64,000 bases of DNA from Bidens hawaiensis (taxonomy: Eukaryota; Streptophyta; Magnoliopsida; Asterales; Asteraceae): assembly GCA_021521415.1 (NCBI GenBank), contig JAIQDT010003569.1:124001-188000 (forward strand). Direction: 5' to 3'. How positions within the stretch are numbered: position 1 is the first letter of the stretch; every line of letters begins with the position of its first letter. Under the pieces are notes generated by a model. It made no database searches. It was not told the DNA's origin and was given only the letters and a program-made list of their open reading frames with translations. A program made the translations under genes and the position numbers. Of this stretch, positions 1-9,145 are shown in pieces.

Positions 1-714
1 TGATCAATTATGATTTTCCAGATTCATCTTCAGCATACATTCACAGGATCGGTATGTAACTTAAACCTTTTATTTATTTATTTTGCAAAGTTGTGGATTT
101 GGTTTTGGCTTGCCAGTTAGATTTGGCCCATTTACTTACACGAATGAGTTGATTTGGTACCTTAAAAGGTCAAAGAATCTTTTTGGTCAAAAGGGAAATG
201 AATGAAATGGGTCAAAGAGGTTAAACATGCTGTAAGCAACCCCGAATCTACTTTTAAAGCATAAAATCTTTTAAACTATTTTGTTAGTTTTTATTTATTA
301 TTATAATGGAATTGTTTTTGAATTCTTATTTTACTTATTAAATTTTTATTAGAAAATAGACGAGAAAGTGTTTGGATGTCACAACCTTACCCAACCAACC
401 CACCTCGTTTCAACATGTACTAAAAAATGTCTTTTCAACACAATACGTTCACCCTAAGACTTTTATGTATTACATAATTTGATGACTAGTTTTTTTTATA
501 CTCGATTTATGGCCTGCCTTTGCAGAGCAGAGTTCATTTTTACTATATAAAAATTTCTAACCCAACCCAGGCCGTTTTCACATGTTCTAAACACATCATC
601 ACCCTTTTCAACCGTATTGACTATTTGATTAACTGGTTTTTGTTACTGGATCTAGGTCGGTCTGGGAGAGCAGGGAGGACTGGTGAGGCGATTACTGGAT
701 CTAGGTCGGTCTGA
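1..714 (+). pseudogene. ROK1/DDX52-type DEAD-box RNA helicase, penultimate exons (interrupted)
   Basis: This is the C-terminal helicase portion of a ROK1/DDX52 (plant RH57-like) DEAD-box ATPase, a family involved in 18S rRNA processing in the nucleolus. Bases 1-51 encode INYDFPDSSSAYIHRIG, that is motif V and the start of motif VI. A GT donor (gtatgt) follows at 52. After an intron of about 600 bp, an acceptor at 654-655 opens an exon that continues motif VI in frame as RSGRAGRTGEAIT, to 695. The frame then runs through a duplicated 20-bp filler and stops on the first bases of the retrotransposon LTR (TGA 712-714). The true C-terminal exon end reappears at 10117. The gene starts upstream of the window, so whether the truncated transcript is used cannot be seen. 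Confidence 0.85.
643..711 (+). repeat. 20-bp templated filler at the insertion junction
   Basis: Bases 643-662, spanning the intron/exon junction of the helicase, are repeated exactly at 692-711, 49 bp downstream, immediately before the LTR. The copy includes the intron end and exon start, so it is out of place in coding sequence. It replaces the few codons expected between the two halves of the helicase exon. Confidence 0.8.
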
Positions 715-1004
715 AGAAACACTAACCGGACCCCGGGCAGGTTACTGGTAACCTGGGGGTTAGATAGATGTTTCCCACGAGGGGTTAGACCCTTGGAAGA
801 TGGTTCTTCTGATAACCTGCAAAACAGACACCGTGAGCTCGTCACTGAGAAGGGGGGGGTCCCTCCTTGTGACCACCCTCCGGCGTGAGAATCAGACTAG
901 ATTGCTCTTTAAATATAAAAGTATATTAAGAGATTGCTAGAGCAGATATCAGGTATATTATGATAAGATATGATATGATAAGATGAGATGGTCATACCAT
1001 TTGT

Positions 1005-1017
1005 GGTATTTATAGCC
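1005..1017 (-). promoter_or_regulatory. TATA box of the gypsy LTR promoter (3' LTR copy)
   Basis: Read on the minus strand this is GGCTATAAATACC, a strong plant TATA box. It lies downstream (element sense) of the U3 repeats at 1051-1226. The same site in the active 5' LTR is at 9439-9451. Confidence 0.6.
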
Positions 1018-1050
1018 GAAGGTAGGTTTCCAAAGAGGTATGGCCGGCTG

Positions 1051-1226
1051 CAACAGTGTTCCTGTTCTACCAACAGTAGCCTACGCACGTGCCCTGCTGG
1101 TAGTTGGTGGGTAGGTAGCGGCTGATAGTGACCAGGCCAACTGTATACTATTCCTGTTCCACCAACTGACGGCTACGCACGTGGTATGGCAGTAGTTGGT
1201 GAGTAGGCAGCGGCTAATAGTGATAC
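1051..1226 (-). repeat. Duplicated U3 module with G-boxes
   Basis: Two diverged copies of an 80-90 bp module (1051-1131 and 1138-1226) share a tacgcacgtg core and a ttggtg-gtagg-agcggct stretch. Each has one CACGTG G-box (1086-1091, 1178-1183). Both lie directly upstream of the LTR TATA box in element orientation. The 5' LTR carries the same pair at 9485-9660. Confidence 0.6.
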
Positions 1227-1682
1227 AGTACAGGAGCATGCTGCTCGCCATACTGTATCAGTGAGCTGTCGTATCTCTGATCAGATCTTTCGCCCATACC
1301 TCGTCAGGTACAGTAAAAGATCCTTCAGTATACGGACTGGCTTATTTGGGCGGGAGTATTCCCCCTCCCGCCTCTGTGCGGGATTGCTCCCGGCTTGGCT
1401 CATTCCTTCAGGTGACACTGATCGAGAGCTAAGTGCCTTGTGCGTGTAGCCATGCTGCGCGGGTGGCCTTCCCTAATGGCTTGTATCCGAGGCTGCGGGG
1501 ACAGGCGGAGTCCTTCACCATTGGGAGGCATTTCCTGCGGGACCAGCTTGCGTACTGCGCGTAAGGACGTCACGTCTCTGAGCATGGTTGGTCCTGCGGA
1601 TCCAGTTGGTCTCTGCGCAGACGTCCCTGTTTAAGGTGAGTCTTGCGGGTCCAACTGGGCTCTGCTGGGACCTACCTCTTCA

Positions 1683-1697
1683 AGTCCCCCCAGTCCA
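1683..1697 (-). other. Polypurine tract of the gypsy element
   Basis: On the minus strand the bases next to the 3' LTR read ggactggggggact, a purine-rich plus-strand primer. A very similar tract adjoins the LTR of the second gypsy element at 57117-57131, supporting common descent. Confidence 0.65.
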
Positions 1698-2069
1698 ATG
1701 TTCTTCTCATGAGTGTTTAATAAAGTGAGGTGAACTTTTGGACTTGAGCAAAGGGTTTTGAAAAGGGTTTTGTAAGGTTTTCCATGGGGATTCTTTCCGC
1801 GGAAGTCCTTGTCACTTGCAGAAATGCCCGAGTTTCCTGCTTGGTCTTTGGGTATGATGCGGGTAGGTCTGTAACCTCCTCGCAAGTCAGGAGCATTGAG
1901 TCCCAGTTGTATGTATTTTCCATGAGGTTTTGGTAGTTTTAAACATAGTGATCAATTATGTTAAGACCACCAATTCCATCTTGGAGCTTCAAACAACGTA
2001 GTTCTCGACGTTCCCGCTATGCGGGGATGTTATTTCCGTTTCCGCAAGCATTGCCCAGAAGATCCTTCT

Positions 2070-2560
2070 TGGTTTCAATTCCCAGCGGAGCACTAGGTAT
2101 GTGAAGGGTTTTGCCTTAACACTGTACCTGTGCTCGTCTTACGGTTACTTTACTTCCAAGGTATTCCTGGCGTCAATTCCCTGCGGGTGCTAGGTATGTG
2201 AAGGGTTTTGCCTTTACACTGTACCCGCACCCGTCTTATAGTTACTTGGTTGCCGAGGTACTTGGCTTCAATTCCCTGCGGGTGCTAGGTATGTGAAGGG
2301 TTTTGCCTTAACACTGTACCCGCCTCCGTCTTACGGTTACTTGTTCGCCAAAATTTACTTGGCTTCAATTCCCTGCGGGTGCTAGGTATGTGAAGGATTT
2401 TGCCTTTACACTGTACCCGCATCCGTCTTACGGTTACTTGTTTGCCAAGGTTTTACTTGGCTTCATTTCCCTGCGGGTGCTAGGTACGTGAAGGGTTTTG
2501 CCTTTACACTGTACCCGCATCCGTCTTACGGTTACTTGTTTGCCAAGGTAAGGGGTATTT
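2070..2560 (+). repeat. Tandem repeats of about 97 bp, five copies
   Basis: Five units share the core gctaggtatgtgaagggtt; successive cores are 98, 94, 97 and 99 bp apart (starting near 2101, 2199, 2293, 2390 and 2489). They lie between the 3' LTR and the promoter of the antisense gene. Plant Tat elements are known for tandem repeats in this part of their 3' untranslated region. Confidence 0.85.
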
Positions 2561-2891
2561 TCCCGCTTACTTTTTAATATTTTCGAATTTTGAATTTCGA
2601 AGAGTTGGTGAAAAGATAAGAACAGTCCAAACCTCTGAAACGTCGTGCGACAGTTTCTTCTGACTGTGTCAGGACGTGCAGGAAGTTATGGTGACGTGAC
2701 AGAACATGGTCATTCCAGTCGCTTTTTCAGGCGCGTGGGCGTGATTTTTCTGGCGCGTGGCCGCGAAATTACTGGCACACGTCCTTTCAACGGCTGTTGC
2801 CAGCCTGTTTTTTGCCACGTGTCATAGTTTCATTGCACCTTTGATTTCTCTCTCCTCCGCATTAAATTCACCGCATTAATTGCGATTACTA

Positions 2892-2897
2892 TATAAA
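2892..2897 (+). promoter_or_regulatory. TATA box of the antisense gene
   Basis: TATAAA in the context actatataaaggg, about 120 bp before the ATG at 3015. The spacing leaves room for a 5' leader of about 90 bp, which is pyrimidine-rich. It gives the antisense gene a promoter independent of the LTR. Confidence 0.6.
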
Positions 2898-3014
2898 GGG
2901 GAAGAGAGTTATCTGTAATTCACACTTTCACCTTTTTTCTTCTTCTCAAGTAATTTCCGGCAAATTTTTCTGTTCAGTAAAGCCTTACTCTGAAATCTTT
3001 TTCTTTTTTCCACC

Positions 3015-6000
3015 ATGTCTTCTCATGATACTGATGATCAGAAGACTGCTGGCGAATGCCAGTGTTCTCTTCCTGTCGATCTGTACCAGTATATCGTCAG
3101 GAAGTTCATGCTCGAGTCTCTCGAGCCTGAGTTTCCTGAACCCCACCATACTGTGTACGATGCCCCTAGTGGCAAGATCGGGGTTTATGCTGCATTCTTT
3201 GTCTACGGAAACCTTAGGTTTCCGTTGACAAAGTTTGTGTACCGTGTCCTGGAGAGGCACGGTGTGCACCTGACAGAGGTGCACCCCATGGCCATTGCCA
3301 AGGTCCGGCACTTTGAGTGGGTGTGCCGGATACTGGGCCTTGAGCCCCTCGTTGACCGCCTGATGACCTTCTACACATGGAGGTGCATCCAAGGGTGGTA
3401 CACTCTTACAACCCGTATCAAGGGTTTAAAGATTTGTACCACCGAGCGGAGTCTTCGCTCATGGAGAAGAGAGTTCTTCTTCATATCCGCTCGCGCCATC
3501 CCCATCGCCATGAAGTTCAAGAATGGCCAGGCGCTTCCGAACCTTCCCGCCCTCAACTACGAGGAGGCGGAATGGTTCTCGAAGATTTCCCGGGTCCAGT
3601 CCCCGGTTTTCCGTTTTCCGGAGTCGGCTATGGTGATGTTGGGGATGAGCCGGGTGTGGAAGGCGGCGAATACGGATAAGGTTCCGATCGTCCTTGAATA
3701 TGGTTCGAACTCTGTCCCTTATGGTACGTCTTGTTTTATTTTGCTGACTTCGATTTTTACTAACTTTCTTGTTGATTTCAGAGGGGAACGATCTTCAGTC
3801 GCTCCTGAATCCGCGGGAGGAAGGTGGTCCTGCGCGGATGGGTACTCGTGCTCTGGACGAGAACGAGTTGCCCATCTTAGAGCAGACCGCGGGTCGGTTC
3901 GTGGAGATTTACCCGCCAGGCCAAGAGATCCTGAGCCACCGACGGCCAGGTAAGCCTATCTTCTACCCTGAACCTCTCAATGCTGTGCCTGCTGCTGGAG
4001 TTCATGACATTTCTTCTTCTGAGGAATCCGCAGAAGGTCCTCCACTGGTGCGGAAGAAAAAGGCTGCCGTCGGGAAGGGCAAGGAGAAGGTGGCCTCTAC
4101 GGCCGACCCGGTAGTCCTATCTGACTCGGAGTCAGATAATGCAGAGGTGGCGGGGAAGCCCGGTGGTGAGGAGACCACCGTTCCGGAGGCTGTAGCTGTT
4201 ACCTCCGGGGAGGCAGCGACGACGACGGTTGCCGGTGCCAAGAGGCCGGCACCATCGGGTTCGCCCCCGCTCGTCCGTGCGTTCAAGCTCAAGAAACCCC
4301 GTGAGTACCCCCATAATTCTTGTCTAGATTTGTTGTTTCAAATAAATTTTTCTAACACTTTTGCTTGTGCAGGTGTGGATGTTGACGCATTCCAGGGTGG
4401 AGTTGGAGCAAGTATTCCCCCGCCAATGACGGTAGGCTCGGTCAGCCTTCCCGAGGCGTCGACCCAGGCGTCTACGCCTGCTTCCGCTGGTTCCAGCCTT
4501 CCTGAGGCTGTTCCAGCTGAGAAGATGTCTCCGCCGGCCGTGAGTGCAATTTTTACAGCATCTTTCACGGAGCCGGCGGTTACTGTTGCTGAGGAGGTGG
4601 CGCCAACAATGGCTACCGCAGCGGCTGCCACTATACCAGTGCCACCGGCAAAGACGGCCGGACCATCAGGTACGCGCCAGGATTCCCGCCGATCTATGCC
4701 ACCTTCCCGTCTGCCTGACCTGTTGGATGGATTTCCTTTAGGTTCAGGTGATGGGTTTGGCGGCTATCGGCCTGTTATTGACCCTACAGGTACGTAGGGT
4801 TTTTTTTTTTTTTTTTTTTTTTTTTCCCTTATATATTTTTATCATCTTTTCCTAACTGCCTTTGTTTCTTTTGCAGTGTCGGATTCCAATGAAGTGTATG
4901 TTCCAAGATGGAACATACGCCGAGGAACAACCCTTCGTACCCCTGGGGAGTGCGTGGACTGGGCTCGCCACGCTGCTCCTTATGGTGCGTTGGGGGAAGC
5001 CATGGCTAGCTACCAAGAGGGTAGGCTAACCAATGAGCTTCGGGTTCTCCAGGCCCGAACGCAGCCCCGCGTCGAGCTGCTTTGTCGTGAAAATGACAAG
5101 TTAAAAGCAGCTCGCGCCAAAGATATATCTGAAGCGCGGGCTCTTCGGGAGGAGAACCGGCAGTTGGCCGCTGCCGCAGCCGAGAAGGAGAAGGCATTCA
5201 AGGCTCTCGAGGTTGAAGTCCAGGCGCGACTCGAGGCCCGCTCCAAGGCTGCCCAAGCTGTGAATGAACAGCTTCGGCTGGCCAAGGAGACTGCGCGAAA
5301 CTCAACTGAGAGGGCTGCCAAGGCTGAAGCTGTTGCTGAGCCACTTCGCGAAGAGAATGAGCAGCTTAAATGCAAATTAAAGGCTCTTCAGCATGCTCAT
5401 GACGCCTTGGCAATGGAAGATGCCAAGAAGCTGCAGGAGATCCTTGACCAGAGGGGGGTGCTTGACCGTACTGAAAGGAAACTCAAAAGCGTCGAAGAAG
5501 CTGCCGCCAAGGAAGTTCAACTTGCCAACCTTGATAAAAGCGTAGCCGAACGTGCTTACAAAGAAAGTCAAGCTACCCTCCAATGGCTGCTTCGAGAAGC
5601 GTTGCCTGAGGTATCTTTATCTTTTTCTTTACGCTTTCCGCTCGTAATTAGAAAATGCTCTAACTTGTAATTTTCTTTTGTAGGTTGTGCGTCGGGTCCT
5701 TTCAGAGACCTCTTACGACGATGCAATGAGCGCAGCCCTCAACGCTTCTCATGAGGACGGGCAGAAGACTGGCTTCCTGCTTGGTCTAGGGTTTGCTGAG
5801 AGAGGCTTTCCGCCCTCCAACTTCCCTTTATTCAATGTTAATACTGAAGCTGCTTATGACCAAGCTGTGAACCAGTACGCTGCCTTCCCGCATCCGGTGG
5901 TGGAGAAGGTGAACGAAGCTGCTGCTGCTGATGATGGGCTAAACATCCTTAAGGCTTTCCTTGGGCAGTCACGCTCAGACGGTGCTGGTCCAAGCGGAGG

Positions 6001-6016
6001 TGGCCCTGAAGCCTGA
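3015..6016 (+). CDS. Antisense extra gene of Tat element: Transposase_28-type domain plus coiled coil
   Basis: Spliced gene on the strand opposite to gag. Proposed exons are 3015-3723, 3782-4300, 4373-4789, 4877-5610 and 5684-6016, all with GT-AG borders and consistent phases, giving 903 residues without an internal stop. Residues about 25-225 resemble the Pfam family called putative gypsy-type transposon (Transposase_28), including a Y-G-N-L-R-F-P-L segment and a W-F-S-K stretch. Residues about 250-540 are low complexity, acidic and Ala/Pro/Ser-rich with a K/R patch (VRKKKAA). Residues about 580-790 form a long charged coiled coil. Extra antisense ORFs between pol and the 3' LTR are known in the Tat lineage; their function is not. 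Despite the family name there is no evidence of DNA-transposase chemistry. It could be nucleic-acid or chromatin binding, but that is a guess. Confidence 0.8.
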
Positions 6017-6230
6017 TCCTGAAGATCTCTTCCCACCGCTAGGATAGACTTAGCTTTGTATAGATTTCTTTTAGGCGGGTAGTTACCCGGCCACTGTTGT
6101 AATATATCATTGAAATATTAATCCTTTTGCGTATAAGATTGTTATTTCCTTCTTTGGGTTCCTTGCTTTATAAACTTATGACTTGCATACTTAGTTTAAA
6201 TTAGCAATTTCCCAAGTGTTTAGAATAAGA

Positions 6231-7260
6231 ACCTTTGAACGTGGTTGATAGTGGGTTAAAGTTTCGCTTCTTCCTTCGTGATTGTGCGGGTAGAACCGTC
6301 ACTTGCACTTGGTGAGATGGCTAAACTTTAACTTTTATCTAACCTGCGTGTAGGTTTTTCTTACTTTTTGAGGATAAGTTAACCTTTGAACGTGGTTGAT
6401 AATAGGTGTGAAGTTTTGTTTCCTCTTTCGTGATGGTGCGGGTAGAACCGTCACTTGCACAGTAGGATGGCAAAACTTTACCCTTACCTGACCTGCGTGT
6501 AGGTTTTTCTTACCTTTTGAGGATAAGTTAACCTTTGAACGTGGTTGATAATAGGTGTGAAGTTTTGCTTCCTCTTTCGTGATTGTGCGGGTAGAACCGT
6601 CACTTGCACTTAGTAGGATGGCAAAACTTTACCCTTACCTGACCTGCGTGTAGGTTTTTCTTACCTTTTGAGGATAAGTTAACCTTTGAACGTGGTTGAT
6701 AATAGGTGTGAAGTTTTGCTTCCTCTTTCGTGATTGTGCGGGTAGAACCGTCACTTGCACTTAGTAGGATGGCAAAACTTTACCCTTACCTGACCTGCGT
6801 GTAGGTTTTTCTTACCTTTTGAGGATAAGTTAACCTTTGAACGTGGTTGATAATAGGTGTGAAGTTTTGCTTCCTCTTTCGTGATTGTGCGGGTAGAACC
6901 GTCACTTGCACTTAGTAGGATGGCAAAACTTTACCCTTACCTGACCTGCGTGTAGGTTTTTCTTACCTTTTGAGGATAAGTTAACCTTTGAACGTGGTTG
7001 ATAATAGGTGTGAAGTTTTGCTTCCTCTTTCGTGATTGTGCGGGTAGAACCGTCACTTGCACTTAGTAGGATGGCAAAACTTTACCCTTACCTGACCTGC
7101 GTGTAGGTTTTCTTTATCCTTTTTAAGAATTTTGTTTTGAACCGTTCGACGCGCGGTTGTCGATAGGTTAGTGTTCATTTTCCTTTCATGATTCATGCGG
7201 ATAGACCAGCACTTTCATTTAATGGGATGAACTCTTTCAACTGACCTGCGTGAAGGTTTG
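6231..7260 (+). repeat. 151-bp tandem repeat array, six copies plus a decayed seventh
   Basis: Units begin at 6231, 6382, 6531, 6682, 6833 and 6984 (spacings 151, 149, 151, 151, 151) with the start acctttgaacgtggttgata. The last four are nearly identical; a diverged unit spans about 7137-7260. The array ends 365 bp from the stop of gag and fills the place where pol would be expected. Confidence 0.93.
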
Positions 7261-7624
7261 TCATGTTATTGGGTTCGTGCGGGTAGGACCGCCTTCCCAT
7301 GCAATGACTTCACGTAATTATGCGGTGAAAACCGGCATATTAGTGTCCAGAAAAGTATAAATGTAAAATCATCAGCTTCGATATTCTTAAAGAGAATCAT
7401 TTCCATTAGAAGTGGCTCTTGGCCTTCTCTTTACAAATTGGAATTGATTACATGCAAACTGTGTAATTGAACTCCCTTCCATGTTGGGATGGGAGTGCCA
7501 TCGAGCCGATACGCACCTGGTTCGGGATCTCGTTCTTTACGCAGCATGTAGTCTCGATTTTGAAGCTGGAATTGGTTCGTGTTTTCCCCAGCTGGGGTTT
7601 TATACGCACTCGCCTGCCCAGCTT
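7261..7624 (-). other. Sequence between the repeat array and gag
   Basis: No pol motif is visible. A minus-strand frame at 7431-7697 overlaps the end of gag in another phase and continues 58 residues past the gag stop (ending LHSLHVINSN). It may be the leftover of a longer gag or gag-pol junction; I do not recognise it. Confidence 0.4.
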
Positions 7625-9079
7625 TTATTTCGCCACGAGGTGCGCGAGCGTCCCATCTCTGACGAATGTTTCGACCATGTCTTTTACGTCTATGCATTCT
7701 TCAGTGTTGTGGCCTTTTGTTCTGTGATAGTCACAGTATTTGCTCCGATCGGCATCGTGACGATGCCGGATTACTGGAGGCTTTGGCCATGGTAGCTCCT
7801 CAGTAGCAAATATGTCAGTGACGCTTTTGGTAAGTGGCGTCCATCTGGAGTTCCGGTGCGGCTTTACATTATCCCTTTCACCCAATCGGTGCTGTAAGCC
7901 GGATGAGGTGTCAAAGTTTACCCTTGACTGCCAAATGCCTTGCTTCCGTTTTTTGTTCAATCGGGCGGTGAGGACGTTGTCCTCTCTCGTCCTCTGGGTG
8001 TAAAGGTTTGTGTTCTGCGGAAGGTCTCTACCCAGTTGCTTCTCCGTTTCCGCATAGCGTTTGGCTGCTGTCATGATGCCATCCCATGTGGATGGCATTC
8101 CATCTTTACCCGTTAGGGTTCGGATAAGCTCTGGGTCCTGCGCGCCCTGGATGAAGGCTGCGCGAACCAGATCCTCGCTGATATTGCCCAAACTTAACTT
8201 CTTTGAGTTGAAGCGAGTGATGAAGTTTGGCAGAGATTCATCTTCTTCCCGTGTGCATTTGAGGATTGTCCATTGCTCCTCGGTATACTTTCGCTGCTGG
8301 CTGAAGTGTTGGCTAAACTTCTGCTGGAAGTCTGCCCAGTCGTAAATGTGGTTAACCGGTAAACGATCAAACCAAGCCCTAGCAGCCCCCACCAGCGTCA
8401 TTTGGAACATGTAACACCACGTGGGTTCCGTCCAATTGCTAACGGTTGCCCCCGCTATGAACCTGTTCAAATGATCGTCTGGATCAGATAGACCGTCATA
8501 TGTGCCTATGTTAGGCATTTGTTTAGCACTCCTCGGGGCAATTGCTTCAGCAATGTCCCTTGCAAATTTGGACGTTCCTGCATTTGTAACGTTTGGTCTG
8601 AACGTTTTAGAGAAGTCTCGTGGACTTCCATCTATGCTTTTTGGTTTGAAGGTTTTTCCAAAATGCCTTTTCGGTTGGGTTTCCGTTTCTTTACGCTTCC
8701 CTTTTGCCTTGTGACGAGGGTTCGCGTCGGAGTCGGATTCCTCCGAGTCATCCTCCCAGTATTCGAATTCGTCGGCCTGTTGCACGGAACGCAAGCGTTC
8801 GTCCAACTCAGCCTGGAATTCCTTTTGTCGTGCCTCCGCCCATGCCTTAACTTCATCGAGAGTCTGGCGGGGGAGTCTTCGTTTCTCAAACTGGGTATCG
8901 GTGGATCCCAGTAGTCCATCATTTACTGCACTTGCCCCAGCTTTGGTAAGTGGGGTAGTGTTCGTAAAATTTACTTCACTTGCCCCGGCTTCGGTAGCCG
9001 GGGTAGTGTTCGTAAAAACTGTGTTGCCGGTATTCCCCCTAGTAGCTGGGGCTGTGGTTACCGGTATTTCTCTAACCAT
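7625..9079 (-). CDS. gag: Gag polyprotein of the pol-less gypsy element
   Basis: The 484-residue frame starts at the ATG encoding MVREIPVT; the frame is open further upstream to the primer binding site but without an ATG. The middle holds a retrotransposon gag (capsid) domain with the typical W-FD-LP and F-QKFSQHFSQQRK stretches. The C-terminus has a zinc-knuckle-like Y-C-D-Y-H-x6-H-x4-C segment, the form seen in Tat gags. The N-terminal part has two near-copies of an NTTP-x-EAGAS motif and an acidic EDDSEESDSD tract followed by basic residues. Gag forms the cytoplasmic particle that packages element RNA. The frame is fully open in an element with no pol, so particles would need reverse transcriptase and integrase supplied in trans. 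Confidence 0.88.
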   Translation of the reverse strand: MVREIPVTTAPATRGNTGNTVFTNTTPATEAGASEVNFTNTTPLTKAGASAVNDGLLGSTDTQFEKRRLPRQTLDEVKAWAEARQKEFQAELDERLRSVQQADEFEYWEDDSEESDSDANPRHKAKGKRKETETQPKRHFGKTFKPKSIDGSPRDFSKTFRPNVTNAGTSKFARDIAEAIAPRSAKQMPNIGTYDGLSDPDDHLNRFIAGATVSNWTEPTWCYMFQMTLVGAARAWFDRLPVNHIYDWADFQQKFSQHFSQQRKYTEEQWTILKCTREEDESLPNFITRFNSKKLSLGNISEDLVRAAFIQGAQDPELIRTLTGKDGMPSTWDGIMTAAKRYAETEKQLGRDLPQNTNLYTQRTREDNVLTARLNKKRKQGIWQSRVNFDTSSGLQHRLGERDNVKPHRNSRWTPLTKSVTDIFATEELPWPKPPVIRHRHDADRSKYCDYHRTKGHNTEECIDVKDMVETFVRDGTLAHLVAK

Positions 9080-9128
9080 CTTTGTAGAAGTTTGAAAAAA
9101 ACTGGAGAAAAATAAAGTTCTAGCTTTA

Positions 9129-9144
9129 TGCACGGATGGCGCCA
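9129..9144 (-). other. Primer binding site of the gypsy element
   Basis: On the minus strand TGGCGCCATCCGTGCA starts one base inside the 5' LTR end. TGGCGCC is a common plant gypsy primer site. It fixes the orientation of the element as right to left. Confidence 0.75.
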
Positions 9145-9145
9145 A

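Larger units (their letters stand above)
712..1682 (-). repeat. 3' LTR of the pol-less gypsy element
   Basis: 971 bp, with no difference that I could find by eye from 9146-10116 (constant offset of 8434 bp). It starts TGAAGA and ends TCTTCA on both strands, a 6-bp terminal inverted repeat. Short frames inside it repeat exactly in the other LTR and are not genes. Confidence 0.93.

Noticed and set aside
1261..1634. Short open frames in the LTRs (repeated exactly at 9695-10068)
   Set aside because: They are inside LTR sequence, lie on both strands and show no domain; they repeat only because the LTRs are identical.
3015..3723. A true DNA transposase, as the Transposase_28 name might suggest
   Set aside because: No DDE/RNase H-like catalytic motif or terminal inverted repeats; the gene lies inside LTR elements between pol and the 3' LTR, where antisense extra ORFs are known.
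6231..7112. CRISPR-like regular repeats
   Set aside because: The 151-bp units are contiguous with no unique spacers, and the host is a plant; it is a tandem array within a retrotransposon.
8061..8914. Plus-strand frames opposite gag
   Set aside because: Shadows of the gag reading frame; the minus-strand frame has a coherent gag domain and zinc knuckle, these do not.
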